From Enhydrobacter aerosaccus (GTDB taxonomy: Bacteria; Pseudomonadota; Alphaproteobacteria; Reyranellales; Reyranellaceae), in assembly GCA_903915535.1 (NCBI GenBank), contig CAIWTJ010000180.1, positions 1-53,140 on the forward strand: a stretch of 53,140 nucleotides of DNA. The letters are read 5' to 3'. The notes under the pieces were generated by a model that saw only the letters and a program-made list of their open reading frames with translations, did not search any database and was not told where the DNA came from. Both the position numbers and the translations under genes were made by a program. Every line of letters starts with the position of its first letter. Within the stretch, counting starts at the first letter, position 1. This document shows, in pieces, positions 19,853 through 31,083 of this stretch.

Positions 19853-20578
19853 ATGCCGTCCGCTCCCCGCTACCGCCGTGTCCTGCTGAAGCTTTCCGGC
19901 GAGGGGCTCATGGGCGACCGTGAGTACGGCCTCGACCCCAAGATGGTCGGCATGGTGGCCCAGGAGGTCAAGGCGGTCGCCGAGATGGGCGTCCAGGTCT
20001 GCCTCGTGATCGGTGGCGGCAACATCTTCCGTGGGGTATCGGCCGCCGCTTCGGGCATGGATCGGGCGAGCGGGGACTACATGGGCATGCTCGCCACGGT
20101 CATCAATTCACTGGCTATGCAAAGCGCTCTGGAGCGCCAGGGCGTGCAGACCCGTGTACAGTCGGCCATTCCGATGACCACCGTTTGCGAGCCCTACATC
20201 CGCCGTCGCGCTGCCCGCCACATGGAAAAGGGGCGGGTCGTGATCTTTGCGGCCGGCACGGGCAATCCCTTCTTCACCACCGACACCGCCGCAGCGCTGC
20301 GTGCCGCCGAGATGGGCGTCGATGCCATGCTGAAGGGCACCCAGGTCGACGGCGTCTATTCTGCGGATCCGCGCAAGGACAAGACGGCCAAGCGCTATGA
20401 GACGCTTTCCTACATGGACGTCCTGCAGCAGGACCTGCAGGTGATGGACGCTTCGGCCATATCGCTCGCGCGCGAAAACAAGATTCCGATCATCGTGTTC
20501 GACATCCACAAGTCCGGCGCGTTCGCCGAGACGATGTGCGGGCAGGGCACCTTCACTATCATCAAGGACGAGGCTTGA
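19853..20578 (+). CDS. pyrH: UMP kinase
   Basis: This 241-residue amino-acid-kinase-fold enzyme phosphorylates UMP to UDP. Motifs: [12 protein letters not shown] at the N-terminus, [10 protein letters not shown] for phosphate binding, [19 protein letters not shown] for UMP contacts, and [16 protein letters not shown]. Length and position between tsf and frr are standard. ATG 19853 is preceded by AGAGG at 19842-19846. frr begins 2 nt after its stop. Confidence 0.97.
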   Translation: MPSAPRYRRVLLKLSGEGLMGDREYGLDPKMVGMVAQEVKAVAEMGVQVCLVIGGGNIFRGVSAAASGMDRASGDYMGMLATVINSLAMQSALERQGVQTRVQSAIPMTTVCEPYIRRRAARHMEKGRVVIFAAGTGNPFFTTDTAAALRAAEMGVDAMLKGTQVDGVYSADPRKDKTAKRYETLSYMDVLQQDLQVMDASAISLARENKIPIIVFDIHKSGAFAETMCGQGTFTIIKDEA

Positions 20579-20580
20579 TC

Positions 20581-21134
20581 ATGAGCACCGACGTCAAGGA
20601 GCTCGAGAAGCGCATGGCGGGCGCGCTCGAATCGCTCAAGAAGGAATTCGGCGGCCTGCGCACCGGCCGCGCGTCCGTGAACCTGCTCGACCCGGTGATG
20701 GTCGAGGCCTACGGCCAGCGGCTGCCGCTCAACCAGGTCGGCACGGTGAGCGCGCCCGAGTCGCGCCTGCTCGCGGTCAACGTCTGGGACAAGGGGCTCG
20801 TGACGCCGACGGCCAAGGCGATCCGCGACGCGGGTCTGGGCCTCAATCCGCAACCGGACGGACAGACCATCCGCATCCCGCTGCCCGAGCTCACGACGGA
20901 ACGTCGCGACGAACTCGCCAAGCTCGCGAGCAAGTATGCCGAGGGGGCGCGCGTGGCCGTGCGCAACGTACGGCGCGACGGCATGGACTCGCTCAAGAAG
21001 GCCGAGAAGGACAAGAAAATCTCGGAGGACGAGCATCGCCAGAAGGCCGACGAGGTCCAGAAGCTGACCGACCGGTACGTCAAGCAGGTCGACGAAGCGA
21101 CAGCCGCCAAGGAAAAAGAGATCAAGACCGTCTG

Positions 21135-21135
<1 letters not shown>
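20581..21135 (+). CDS. frr: Ribosome recycling factor
   Basis: This 184-residue protein splits post-termination ribosomes together with EF-G. The three-helix bundle with its inserted domain is recognisable from [36 protein letters not shown] and the C-terminal helix ending AAKEKEI. ATG 20581 follows the pyrH stop by 2 nt. Its TGA shares one base with the uppS ATG. Confidence 0.97.
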
Positions 21136-21855
<720 letters not shown>

Positions 21856-21875
<20 letters not shown>

Positions 21876-22551
21876 CGTCCCGGCCGTGCCGGCCCGCCGC
21901 TTCGGCGGGCTGCTGCTGCGAGTGGCATCGGCCGTGATCCTGGGCCCGCTTGCCTTCGCGGCACTGTGGTTCGGCTTTCCCTGGATCGACCTGCTGGCGG
22001 CGGTTGCCGCGCCGATCATGGTGTCGGAATGCATACGCCTCACGCCGCGCCGTCCGGTCGCCCGGGTCCTTGCCGTGCTCTATGCCCTGGGTGCCGTGGT
22101 CGCGCTTCTGTGGCTCCGTCACCAGCCGTCGCTCGGCCGCGAGACGGTGATCTGGATTGCCGTCTGCGTCTGGGCGACCGACATTGGCGCCTACTTCCTG
22201 GGAAAGATCGCGGGAGGCGTGAAGCTCGCGCCGCGCATCAGCCCCGGCAAGACCTGGTCTGGCCTGATCGGCGGCGTGTGCTGGGCGGCTGTTGCCAGTG
22301 CGGCCTTGGGGCTGGTGTTTCAGCAGGGCGCCACATTCGTCCTGGCCGCCGTGGGCGTTGGCCTGGCCATCGTGGCGCAGATCGGTGATTTGCTCGAGTC
22401 GGCGGCCAAGCGCGATGCCGGCGTGAAAGATAGCGGGTATCTCATTCCGGGCCATGGCGGGCTGCTCGATCGGGTCGATGGCCTGGCCGCCGTGCTCGTG
22501 GCCGTGGCGCTGATTCGCCTTTGCGTCGGAGGCGACTGGCCATGGGCATGA
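21856..22551 (+). CDS. cdsA: Phosphatidate cytidylyltransferase
   Basis: This 231-residue multipass enzyme makes CDP-diacylglycerol for phospholipid synthesis. The signature SAAKRDAGVKDSGYLIPGHG followed by LLDRVD is complete near the C-terminus. It is shorter than E. coli CdsA (285), having fewer N-terminal helices, but I see no frameshift. ATG 21856 lies inside uppS, and the stop overlaps dxr by 10 nt. Confidence 0.93.
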
Positions 22552-23750
22552 TGGCCTGGAAAGCACCCTCGCATGAGCAGCCGCGGGGCATCACGATTTT
22601 CGGATCGACCGGGTCGGTCGGCCAGAGCACCGTCGACCTCATCGCGCGCGACCCGCAGAGCTATCGCGTCGAAGCCCTGGTCGCGGGCAACTCGGTCGAG
22701 GCGCTGGCCGAGCAGGCGCGCCGTCTGCACGCCAAGCTCGCCGTCGTTGCCAACCCGCAACGCTATCGTGCCCTGAAGGACGCGCTGGCCGGTACGTCGA
22801 TCGAGGCGGCGGCCGGTCCCGAAGCTGCGATCGAGGCGGCCTCGCGCCCGGCAGAGTGGGTGATGGCAGCCGTCGTTGGGTTTGCCGGCCTGTCGCCGGC
22901 CCTGGTGGCGGCACGCCGTGGCGCGATGCTGGCGCTCGCCAACAAGGAGGCGCTGGTCTGCGCCGGCCGTCTATTGCTCGATGCCGTGGAGCAGTCGGGC
23001 GGTGTCCTGCTGCCCGTCGATTCCGAGCACAACGCCATCTTCCAGGTCCTCGATCCCACCCAGCGCCACGCCATCGATCGTCTCGTGCTGACGGCGTCGG
23101 GCGGGCCGTTCCGGAACTGGTCGCTGGCCGACATGGCGGAGGCCACGCAGCAGCAGGCGCTGGCGCATCCCAACTGGGACATGGGCGCCAAGATCTCGAT
23201 CGACTCCGCCACGATGATGAACAAGGGCCTCGAGCTGATCGAGGCGCATTTCCTGTTCGGCCTGCCGTCGGAGAAAATCGAGATCGTGGTCCACCCGCAA
23301 TCGGTGATTCATTCGATGGTCGCCTATCGCGACGGCTCGGTATTGGCTCAGATGGGAACGGCCGACATGCGTATCCCGATCAGCCATGCGCTGGGCTGGC
23401 CGTCGCGCATCGACGGGCCCGCCACGCGACTGAATTTCGTCGACCTTCCACCGCTCACATTCGAACGGCCCGATTCTGGCCGCTTTCCGTCGCTACGGTT
23501 GGCACGAGAGGCGTTGGCAATCGGTGGTCTTGCGCCGATCGTGCTGAATGCCGCCAACGAAGCGGCGGTGGCGGCATTTCTGGCGAGGCGGATCGGGTTC
23601 CTCGATATCGCCCGGGTCGTCGAGGATGTCCTGATGGCGACGCCCGACCTGGGGACAGCGGTGGATGCATTGCAGCAGGTTCAAGCGGCGGATCTGGAGG
23701 CCCGCCAAAGGGCGGAGAAGGCCATTCAAAATCACGCTCTAACTAATTGA
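22542..23750 (+). CDS. dxr: 1-deoxy-D-xylulose 5-phosphate reductoisomerase
   Basis: This 402-residue enzyme converts DXP to MEP, the committed step of the non-mevalonate isoprenoid pathway that feeds uppS two genes upstream. NADPH-binding GSTGSVGQSTVDLI is at the N-terminus. Catalytic-site motifs are VPVDSEHNAIFQ-like LPVDSEHNAIFQ, TASGGPF and MNKGLELIEAHFLF. GGAGG at 22528-22532 sits 9 nt before ATG 22542; ATGs at 22548 and 22551 are poorer choices. Confidence 0.96.
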   Translation: MGMMAWKAPSHEQPRGITIFGSTGSVGQSTVDLIARDPQSYRVEALVAGNSVEALAEQARRLHAKLAVVANPQRYRALKDALAGTSIEAAAGPEAAIEAASRPAEWVMAAVVGFAGLSPALVAARRGAMLALANKEALVCAGRLLLDAVEQSGGVLLPVDSEHNAIFQVLDPTQRHAIDRLVLTASGGPFRNWSLADMAEATQQQALAHPNWDMGAKISIDSATMMNKGLELIEAHFLFGLPSEKIEIVVHPQSVIHSMVAYRDGSVLAQMGTADMRIPISHALGWPSRIDGPATRLNFVDLPPLTFERPDSGRFPSLRLAREALAIGGLAPIVLNAANEAAVAAFLARRIGFLDIARVVEDVLMATPDLGTAVDALQQVQAADLEARQRAEKAIQNHALTN

Positions 23751-23780
23751 ATTTAAACAACGTTTGTGATCCAGTACACC

Positions 23781-25160
23781 ATGCAAAGCGTCATCAACCT
23801 GTTCACGACCTACCTGCCGTACTTCGTCTTCGTGCTGACGTTGCTCGTGTTCGTGCACGAGTTCGGCCACTACTGGGTCGGACGGCGCTTCGGCATTCAC
23901 GCGGAAGTCTTTTCCATCGGTTTCGGGCCGGAACTGATCGGGTGGACGGATCGCAACGGTACCCGGTGGAAGATTTCCGCCGTCCCATTGGGCGGTTTCG
24001 TGAAGTTCCTGGGCGACAACGACGCCACCAGCGCCACGCCATCGGAGCAGCCGCTCTCGAGCGAGCAGGAGAAGCGCGCCTTCTTTACCCAGCCGCTCTA
24101 CGCGCGCGCGGCGGTCGTGCTGGGCGGGCCGGCAGCCAATCTGCTGTTCGCCCTTCTGCTGCTGACCGGTGTTTTTTACGTCGCGGGCGAGCCGTACTCA
24201 CCATCGATCGTGGCGGTCCAGGTGGACGGCCCTGCGGCAAGGGCCGGCCTGCGCACCGGCGACGAGATCGTCAGTCTCAACGGCAAGCACGTCGATCGAT
24301 ACGAGGACATCCAGGACGCCCAGTTCCTCTACTGGTCCAAGCCGATGACGGTGGACTACCGCCGTGGCGACAAGTTGATGCATACGGAAATCTCGCCCGA
24401 ATATTGCGAGCGTACGGACAAATACAACAACACGATGCGCTACGGCGAGCTGGGCATGGACCAGCTCGTCCGTCCCGTGGTGGGCGGCTTCATTGCTAAC
24501 AGTCCGGCAAAGGCGGCGGGCCTGAAGGTCGGCGACCTGTTGCTCGAGATCGATGGAAAGCCGGTCGACTACTTTTCTCATATCCCGGAGCTGATCGGCG
24601 ATCGCGCCGGCAAGCCCATCGCCGTGAAATACGATCGCGATGGCACGCGTCATGAGACAACGGTCGTTCCGGAGGCCGACAAAATTCTGAATTGCTCGGG
24701 CCAGCCACAGATGATCGGACGGCTGCGCATCAGCCCTGCCAACGTAACGGAGTTCCGCAGTCACGACGTCTTGGGTGCGATGGACGCAGGCGTGCGCCAC
24801 GTATGGGGCATGACCACGATGTTTTATACGTCGATGGCCCAGATCGTGACGGCGACCCGTCCGGTCGACGAGCTGGGCGGGCCGATCCGGATCGCCAAGG
24901 CGGCGGGCGAAGCGTCCTACAGCGGTTGGGTCGGCATTCTCAATCTCGTGATCGCACTGTCGGTGGTGCTGGGCGTGTTCAATCTGTTGCCAGTGCCGAT
25001 GCTCGATGGCGGACACCTGGCGATGTATGCGTACGAGGCGCTGCGCGGCAAGCCGCTGGGGCTGAGGGCGCAGGAGTTCGGGCTCAAGGTGGGGTTTGCC
25101 CTGGTCGTGGGAATGGCGTTGCTCGCAACATTCAACGATATCAAACTGTTGCTGCGCTGA
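23781..25160 (+). CDS. rseP: RIP metalloprotease RseP (site-2 protease)
   Basis: This 459-residue inner-membrane zinc protease cleaves anti-sigma factors and signal-peptide remnants within the membrane. The zinc motif HEFGH lies about 25 residues from the N-terminus, two PDZ domains follow (cores GPAARAGLRTGDEI and SPAKAAGLKVGDLL), and the third ligand is in PMLDGGHL near the C-terminus. Neither GTG 23766 nor ATG 23781 has a clear ribosome site. I favour ATG, which gives the usual short helix before HEFGH; the GTG would add five residues. Confidence 0.93.
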   Translation: MQSVINLFTTYLPYFVFVLTLLVFVHEFGHYWVGRRFGIHAEVFSIGFGPELIGWTDRNGTRWKISAVPLGGFVKFLGDNDATSATPSEQPLSSEQEKRAFFTQPLYARAAVVLGGPAANLLFALLLLTGVFYVAGEPYSPSIVAVQVDGPAARAGLRTGDEIVSLNGKHVDRYEDIQDAQFLYWSKPMTVDYRRGDKLMHTEISPEYCERTDKYNNTMRYGELGMDQLVRPVVGGFIANSPAKAAGLKVGDLLLEIDGKPVDYFSHIPELIGDRAGKPIAVKYDRDGTRHETTVVPEADKILNCSGQPQMIGRLRISPANVTEFRSHDVLGAMDAGVRHVWGMTTMFYTSMAQIVTATRPVDELGGPIRIAKAAGEASYSGWVGILNLVIALSVVLGVFNLLPVPMLDGGHLAMYAYEALRGKPLGLRAQEFGLKVGFALVVGMALLATFNDIKLLLR

Positions 25161-25279
25161 TCGGCCATGGCGACACGGGCTCCGGGACTTGGGACAATAG
25201 GGGTAGCTAAGGCCTTGATGCGGAGTTATGAAACATCGCTTCGGGGAATGGCTATCGGCAGGCATCGAAGGGGCCGGGG

Positions 25280-27583
25280 GTGAGTTTGATCGTTCGTTGG
25301 GCCGTACTGGCTGTTGCCGCAATACTCGCTACTGCTGTGCCGGCCTATGCTCAGGCGCCCGCGCCGCGCAGTTTTGCGGGCGGCGTCATTTCCTCGATCC
25401 AGATCACCGGCAATGTCCGCGCCGAAGCCGATACCGTCCGGTCCTACCTGCAGCTCAAGGAAGGCCAGGCCTACGATCCGGCGGCGGCCGATCGGTCTCT
25501 CAAGGCTCTGTTCGGAACCGGTCTGTTTTCCGATGTCACCATGGACATGCAAGGCAATGTCCTGGTCGTGAAGCTGACGGAAAATCCAATCATCAATCGC
25601 GTGGCGTTCGAGGGTAACAAGAAGATCGACGACGACAAGCTGCGCGACGAGGTGCAGTCCAAGCCGCGTCAGGTCTTTACCCGCGCGCGCGTGCAGTCGG
25701 ATGTCGAGCGGCTCCTGACGATCTATCGCCGCGGCGGCCGTTACAATGCCGTCATTGAGCCCAAGATCATCAAGCTGGAGCAGGGCCGCGTCGATCTCGT
25801 GTTCGAGATCAACGAAGGCGACGTCACCGGAATCAAGCGCATCAGTTTCGTCGGCAACGAGCATTTCAGCGACGGATCCCTGCGGGGCAAGATCCGTACG
25901 GTCGAGAGCGCATGGTACCGGTTCTTGTCGTCGGATGACCGCTTCGATCCAGATCGGCTCAATCTCGACCGTGAATTGCTGCGCAAGTTCTATTTGTCGG
26001 AAGGCTATGCCGATTTTCGCGTGACGTCGGCGATCGCGGAGCTCTCGCCCGATCGCGATGGCTTCTTCGTGACCTTCACGATCAACGAAGGCGAGCGCTA
26101 CAAATTCGGCAAGGTCGACGTCTCGACGCGTTTCCAGGGCTTGGAGCCCGACAAGATGAAGAGCTTCCTGACGATGTCGGACGGCGACTGGTACGACGCC
26201 GACGAGGTCGAGAGGACGGTCGCCCAGATGACCGAGGCCGTCGGCAACCTGGGCTATGCCTTCGTCGACGTCCGCCCCAACATTCGGCGCAATAAGGAAG
26301 ACCTGACGATCGACATCACGTTCGATATTCAGGAGGGTCCGCGCGTCTACGTCGAGCGAATCAACATTTCCGGAAACACGCGTACCCTCGACAAGGTCAT
26401 CCGGCGCGAGTTTCGCCTGGCCGAAGGCGACGCGTTCAGTACGGCCAAGCTGCGCCGCAGCCAGCAGCGGCTCAAGAACCTCGGCTTCTTCTCGAAGGTC
26501 GATGTGACGCCGCAGCCGGGCTCGACATCCGACAAGACCGCGCTGGACGTCCAGGTCGCCGAGCAGAGTACCGGCGAAATCTCGTTCGGCGCGGGATACT
26601 CGACCACCGGCGGCATCCTGGGCGACATTTCCGTCTCCGAGCGCAACCTCCTGGGCAAAGGCCAGAACCTGCGCCTGGGACTGTCGCTCGGTACGTTGAG
26701 CACCTTGATCAACCTAAGCTTCACGGAGCCTTACTTTCTCGATCGTGCCGTCGCCGCGGGCTTCGACGTCTTTCGGACGTCGAACAATCGCCAGAATATT
26801 GCGTCGTACAGCGATCAGAGTATCGGCTTCGCGCTCCGCGCCGGCTGGTCTTACACCGAGCACACGGCGCAGCAGATTCGCTACACGCTGAAGGACAGCA
26901 ATATCTTCAATGTTCCCTATTACGCCTCGCCGCTCATTCAATCGCAGGCAGGCGAGTTCGTGACGTCGGAAATCTCCGAGACCGTGGCATGGGATACACG
27001 CGATGCGCGCTTGAACACCACGAAAGGTTTGCTGGTGCGTAACACCTGGGCGCTGGCTGGCGCTCCGGGTACCCAGAACTACGTACGTGGCAGTCTCGAC
27101 GCCGTGATCTATCAGAAGATCGTCGAAGACGTGATCGTCTCGGTCGGCGGCAGCGCCGGCTTCACACAGAACTATTCCGGCAATCAATTGCGCCTGACCG
27201 AACGCTTCTTCGTGGGCGGCGACAATCTGCGCGGCTTCGCAGCGGGCGGCATCGGTCCGCGCGACCTCAACACGGGTGATTCCCTCGGCGGCAAGTACTT
27301 TTACACCGGCACTGCCGAAGCAAGTTTCCCGCTGGGCCTGCCGAAGGAGATCGGGATCACCGGCAAGGCATTCGTCGATGTGGGCGCCCTTTGGGGAGCC
27401 GAGTCGACCTACGGCTACAATGTGAATGTCATCGACGACCCGAGCATGCGGGTTGGGGCCGGCATCGGCGTGCAATGGGTATCGCCGTTCGGTCCGATCC
27501 GTGTAGACTACGCTTGGCCGGTTCAGCAGCAGTACTACGACAAGACCCAGAACCTGCGCTTCGGCTTCGGCACGCGGTTCTAG
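25280..27583 (+). CDS. bamA: Outer membrane protein assembly factor BamA
   Basis: This 767-residue protein is the central outer-membrane insertase. It starts with a signal peptide ending AVPAYA (about 25 residues), then five POTRA domains (to about residue 420), then the beta barrel. The barrel includes the conserved loop-6 motif NLRGFAAGG and ends in an aromatic residue (GFGTRF), as outer-membrane proteins do. The start is GTG 25280; no ATG alternative fits before the signal peptide. fabZ follows 18 nt after its stop. No skp/ompH gene is present in between. Confidence 0.96.
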   Translation: MSLIVRWAVLAVAAILATAVPAYAQAPAPRSFAGGVISSIQITGNVRAEADTVRSYLQLKEGQAYDPAAADRSLKALFGTGLFSDVTMDMQGNVLVVKLTENPIINRVAFEGNKKIDDDKLRDEVQSKPRQVFTRARVQSDVERLLTIYRRGGRYNAVIEPKIIKLEQGRVDLVFEINEGDVTGIKRISFVGNEHFSDGSLRGKIRTVESAWYRFLSSDDRFDPDRLNLDRELLRKFYLSEGYADFRVTSAIAELSPDRDGFFVTFTINEGERYKFGKVDVSTRFQGLEPDKMKSFLTMSDGDWYDADEVERTVAQMTEAVGNLGYAFVDVRPNIRRNKEDLTIDITFDIQEGPRVYVERINISGNTRTLDKVIRREFRLAEGDAFSTAKLRRSQQRLKNLGFFSKVDVTPQPGSTSDKTALDVQVAEQSTGEISFGAGYSTTGGILGDISVSERNLLGKGQNLRLGLSLGTLSTLINLSFTEPYFLDRAVAAGFDVFRTSNNRQNIASYSDQSIGFALRAGWSYTEHTAQQIRYTLKDSNIFNVPYYASPLIQSQAGEFVTSEISETVAWDTRDARLNTTKGLLVRNTWALAGAPGTQNYVRGSLDAVIYQKIVEDVIVSVGGSAGFTQNYSGNQLRLTERFFVGGDNLRGFAAGGIGPRDLNTGDSLGGKYFYTGTAEASFPLGLPKEIGITGKAFVDVGALWGAESTYGYNVNVIDDPSMRVGAGIGVQWVSPFGPIRVDYAWPVQQQYYDKTQNLRFGFGTRF

Positions 27584-27601
27584 GGTTGGTGAACCACTGA
27601 C

Positions 27602-28090
27602 ATGGATATTCAGACCGACAAGACGAGTGTGGCGTCGCCGGCGACGGCGGTCGATATCAAGCGGATTCTCCAGATGATCCCGCATCGCTATCCCATGCTG
27701 ATGGTCGACCGGGTCATCGACATGCGCCTCGATCACAGCGCGGTCGGCATCAAGAACGTCAGCATCAACGAGCCGTTCTTCCAGGGCCATTTCCCCTCCG
27801 AGCCGGTCATGCCGGGCGTGCTGATCGTGGAGGCAATGGCGCAGACCGCTGCTGTGCTGGTGGTTTCGACCTACGGGCAATCCTCCGAAGGCAAGCTGGT
27901 CTACTTCATGTCGATCGACGGCGTGCGCTTCCGCCGTCCGGTGTTCCCGGGCGACCGGCTCGAATTGCATGTCGAGAAGGTCCAGAGCCGCGCAAGCGTC
28001 TGGAAGTTCTCGGGCAAGGCGATCGTCGAAGGCAAGGTCATGGCCGAAGCGACGTTCGCCGCGATGATCCGCGACAAGCCGGCCGAATAG
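27602..28090 (+). CDS. fabZ: 3-hydroxyacyl-[acyl-carrier-protein] dehydratase FabZ
   Basis: This 162-residue hot-dog enzyme dehydrates 3-hydroxyacyl-ACP in fatty acid elongation. The catalytic pair is H63 and E77 within [32 protein letters not shown] precedes it. An 18-residue N-terminal extension is slightly longer than usual. It directly follows bamA; the lpxD and lpxA genes that usually flank fabZ are missing. It serves primary metabolism; the APE operon has its own dehydratases. Confidence 0.95.
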   Translation: MDIQTDKTSVASPATAVDIKRILQMIPHRYPMLMVDRVIDMRLDHSAVGIKNVSINEPFFQGHFPSEPVMPGVLIVEAMAQTAAVLVVSTYGQSSEGKLVYFMSIDGVRFRRPVFPGDRLELHVEKVQSRASVWKFSGKAIVEGKVMAEATFAAMIRDKPAE

Positions 28091-28115
28091 GCAAAGGCGA
28101 CCCAGGGAGAAGACG

Positions 28116-28511
28116 ATGGCCAACTATCGCATGCTGCATACGATGATCCGCGTGAAGGATCTCGACAAGTCGATTGCCTTCTATACCGGTCCGATGGGCA
28201 TGAAGATGCTGCGCAAGCGCGAGGTGCCGGCCGGGAAGTACACGCTGGCCTTCGTGGGCTACGGCGACGAAAGCGAGCACTGCGCCGTCGAGCTCACCTA
28301 CAACTGGGATCAGGAGAAGCCCTATGACATCGGCAGCGGCTTCGGCCATCTCGCCGTGGGCGTGCCCGATGTCTACGGAATGTGCGAAGAGGTGAAGAAG
28401 GCGGGCGGCAAGGTCACGCGTCCGGCCGGCCCCGTGCAGCATGGCACCACGGTGATCGCCTTCGTGGAAGATCCCGATGGCTACAAGATCGAGCTTATCG
28501 AGCGGAAGTAG
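28116..28511 (+). CDS. gloA: Lactoylglutathione lyase (glyoxalase I)
   Basis: This 131-residue metalloenzyme isomerises the methylglyoxal-glutathione adduct to S-lactoylglutathione. Metal ligands are visible in [33 protein letters not shown] and [11 protein letters not shown]. Length is typical for nickel/cobalt-type GloA. AGGGAGAAG lies 6-9 nt before ATG 28116. It takes the place where lpxA/lpxI/lpxB often lie. Confidence 0.94.
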   Translation: MANYRMLHTMIRVKDLDKSIAFYTGPMGMKMLRKREVPAGKYTLAFVGYGDESEHCAVELTYNWDQEKPYDIGSGFGHLAVGVPDVYGMCEEVKKAGGKVTRPAGPVQHGTTVIAFVEDPDGYKIELIERK

Positions 28512-28529
28512 GCGCTTCCGAGCCGGCGG

Positions 28530-28733
28530 CTAGATCAGCCGCCAAAAAAACAGGGCAAGCACTACCAGTGTCGTGGCGGCCACGACGGCGAACAGCCGGG
28601 TAGGAAGACCCGGCTGCCGGGCATTGTCGTTGGCAGCGCGGCCGAGCCGAACGACGCGCGGCATCGACCTGGGCTTCTGGTCGACCGCCCAGGTCGTGGT
28701 CCGGCGCGATCCGCGCGAGAACGATCTCGCCAT
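28530..28733 (-). CDS. Small single-helix membrane protein, function unknown
   Basis: This 67-residue protein has a basic N-terminal half (many Arg/Ser, ANDNARQPG) and one C-terminal membrane helix (LFAVVAATTLVVLALFFW), so it may be tail-anchored. It begins 33 nt downstream of gltA on the same strand, with AAGAAGG about 9 nt upstream of ATG 28733. I do not recognise the family. The alternative longer frame (start 28884) lies inside gltA and is less credible. Confidence 0.5.
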   Translation of the reverse strand: MARSFSRGSRRTTTWAVDQKPRSMPRVVRLGRAANDNARQPGLPTRLFAVVAATTLVVLALFFWRLI

Positions 28734-28766
28734 GTTCTGCCGCCTTCTTCCTGTGATCCTTCCGGA

Positions 28767-30065
28767 TCAGCCGCGCATGTGCAGCGGCTTGTAAGCGCGC
28801 TCGGTCTGTCCGCTGTAGAGCTGGCGCGGACGGCCGATCTTCTGGTCCGGATCCTCGATCATCTCGTTCCACTGCGAAATCCACCCGACGGTACGCGCGA
28901 CCGCGAACAGAACGGTGAACATCGAGGTCGGGATGCCGATCGCCCGGAAGATGATGCCCGAGTAGAAATCGACGTTGGGGTAGAGCTTCTTCGAGATGAA
29001 ATAATCGTCCTTGAGGGCGATTTGCTCCATCTCCATCGCCAGCTCGAGCAGCGGATCGTGGTCGATACCGAGCGAGGTCAGCACCTCGTGGCAGGTCTGC
29101 CGCATCACCTTGGCGCGGGGATCGTAGTTCTTGTAGACGCGATGGCCGAAGCCCATCAGGCGGGTGTGGTCGCCCTTGTCCTTCACGCGGGCGAGGAAGC
29201 CCGGAATGTTCTGCTTGCCGCCGATCTCGTTCAGCATGCTGATCACGGCTTCGTTGGCGCCGCCATGGCTCGGCCCCCAGAGCGAGGCAATGCCCGCGGC
29301 GATGCAGGCGAAAGGATTGGCGCCCGACGAACCCGCGAGGCGGACGGTCGAGGTCGACGCATTCTGCTCATGGTCGGCATGGAGCATCAGGATGCGGTCC
29401 ATCGCCTTCTCGACGATCGGATTGACCTCGTATTCCTCGGCCGGGACCGAGAACAGCATGCGCAGGAAGTTGCCAGAGTAGGAGAGGTCGTTCTGCGGAT
29501 AAACGAACGGCTGGCCGATCGAGTACTTGTAGGCCATCGCCGCGATCGTCGGCATCTTGGCGATCAGCCGGTAGGAGGCGATCATGCGCTGGCGCGGATC
29601 CTGGATGTCGAGCGAGTCGTGATAGAAGGCGGCCATCGCGCCCACGACGCCGCAGCACACCGCCATGGGATGGGCGTCGCGGCGGAAGCCGCGATAGAAG
29701 GTGCTGAGCTGCTCGTGAACCATCGTGTGGTTCGTGATGTCCTTGACGAACTTTTCCTTCTGCCCCTTGTTCGGCAACTCGCCGTTCATCAGCAGATAGC
29801 AGGTTTCCATGAAGTCGCTCTGCTCGGCCAATTCGGCGATGTTGTAGCCGCGATACAGAAGGACGCCTTCGTCGCCGTCGATATAGGTGATCTTGGAGCC
29901 GCACGAGCCCGTCGAGGTGAAGCCCGGATCGTAGGTGAACATCCCGGATTCGCCGTACATCTTGCGGATATCGACCAGACGCGGCCCGATCGTGCCGTGG
30001 ATGATCGGGAAGTCGTAGGATTTCCCGGTTTCGTTGTCGGTCAGCGTGGCGGTCGACTTGGCCAT
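28767..30065 (-). CDS. gltA: Citrate synthase
   Basis: This 432-residue enzyme condenses oxaloacetate with acetyl-CoA at the entry to the TCA cycle. It is the hexameric type II form by length. Catalytic residues are in [12 protein letters not shown] and [17 protein letters not shown], and the third Asp follows in the CoA region (NVDFYSGII). ATG 30065 is clear. The gene converges with gloA and is upstream of a small membrane protein gene. Confidence 0.97.
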   Translation of the reverse strand: MAKSTATLTDNETGKSYDFPIIHGTIGPRLVDIRKMYGESGMFTYDPGFTSTGSCGSKITYIDGDEGVLLYRGYNIAELAEQSDFMETCYLLMNGELPNKGQKEKFVKDITNHTMVHEQLSTFYRGFRRDAHPMAVCCGVVGAMAAFYHDSLDIQDPRQRMIASYRLIAKMPTIAAMAYKYSIGQPFVYPQNDLSYSGNFLRMLFSVPAEEYEVNPIVEKAMDRILMLHADHEQNASTSTVRLAGSSGANPFACIAAGIASLWGPSHGGANEAVISMLNEIGGKQNIPGFLARVKDKGDHTRLMGFGHRVYKNYDPRAKVMRQTCHEVLTSLGIDHDPLLELAMEMEQIALKDDYFISKKLYPNVDFYSGIIFRAIGIPTSMFTVLFAVARTVGWISQWNEMIEDPDQKIGRPRQLYSGQTERAYKPLHMRG

Positions 30066-30148
30066 AGGATTACTCTTTCAGCTCGATTTGCGGGTTCGGG
30101 CGCACCCTAACAAGCCCGCCCAAACGGCGCAATTGTGGCGCCGGGCCG

Positions 30149-31051
30149 CTATTTCGCCCGGCGCACCAGCCGCCATATCCGCCCGTCGATTATGGCCAAT
30201 CCCACACCGATCAGGGCCATCCCTTCAAAGTGCCGGAGACCCAGCCGCTCACCCAGGAAAGCAGCGCCCAATGCGACGCCAATGGGCGGTATCAGGAAGG
30301 TAACCAGCAACAGATTGGTGGCACCCGCGGCCGCAAGAATTCGGAAATAGAGGACATAGGCCAATGCGGTCGACAGGAGCGCCAAGGCAATCAGCGCGGC
30401 CCAGGTCGTCGCTGCCGGAACTGCGGGCAGCATCCATGGCCGATCAACCGCAAGCATGATCGGCAGAATCAACAATGTGCTGGCGGTGACCTGGCCAGAC
30501 GCAGCTTCCAGGGGGGCGATGCCCATGGCCTTGAAGCGTCGCCCATAGATTCCGGCAAAGGCATAGGACAAGGCGGCGCCGAGGCAGGCGACTTCGCCCC
30601 AGGTGCTTGCGTCGGCCTGGAGCAATATGCCGGGACCCAGCAGGAGCGCGACGCCGACCAGTCCGATCAGCAAGGCAGAGGCCTTGGCGCCGGTGATGCG
30701 CTCATCCGCCGTCAGGAGGTGGGCCACGACCAGAGTGAAGAGCGGAGTCGTGGCATTCAGGATCGAGGCCAGGCCAACTGCAATGTGCGTCTGTCCCCAG
30801 AAGATCAGGCTGAAAGGCACGAGATTGTTCAGCAGCCCCATCGTGAGGTAAGTCGCCCAGGGTGCCGTCCGCCTGAAAGGATTTCGGTTGGTCGCGACAA
30901 GGACAACGTTGAGCGCCACGGCGGCAAACGCCACGCGGCCGAAAACGACGGTCAGGGGCCGAAGTTCGGCCGTCGCCACCTTGGCGAAAAAGAACGAGCC
31001 GCCCCACAAAACGGAAAGCGACAGCAGCCAGATCCAGATGCGCAGGGACAT
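30149..31051 (-). CDS. EamA/DMT family transporter
   Basis: This 300-residue membrane protein has ten hydrophobic helices arranged as two EamA repeats: repeat 1 starts LLSLSVLWGGSFFFAKVA, and repeat 2 starts around GEVACLGAALSYAFAGIY. Such transporters export metabolites, but the substrate cannot be told. ATG 31051 starts the homologous region; the open frame runs far upstream through gltX in another frame and is not coding there. It lies 32 nt downstream of gltX. Confidence 0.9.
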   Translation of the reverse strand: MSLRIWIWLLSLSVLWGGSFFFAKVATAELRPLTVVFGRVAFAAVALNVVLVATNRNPFRRTAPWATYLTMGLLNNLVPFSLIFWGQTHIAVGLASILNATTPLFTLVVAHLLTADERITGAKASALLIGLVGVALLLGPGILLQADASTWGEVACLGAALSYAFAGIYGRRFKAMGIAPLEAASGQVTASTLLILPIMLAVDRPWMLPAVPAATTWAALIALALLSTALAYVLYFRILAAAGATNLLLVTFLIPPIGVALGAAFLGERLGLRHFEGMALIGVGLAIIDGRIWRLVRRAK

Positions 31052-31083
31052 CGCCAGACGTTGGCGATGTCGTGCGGCGCAAT

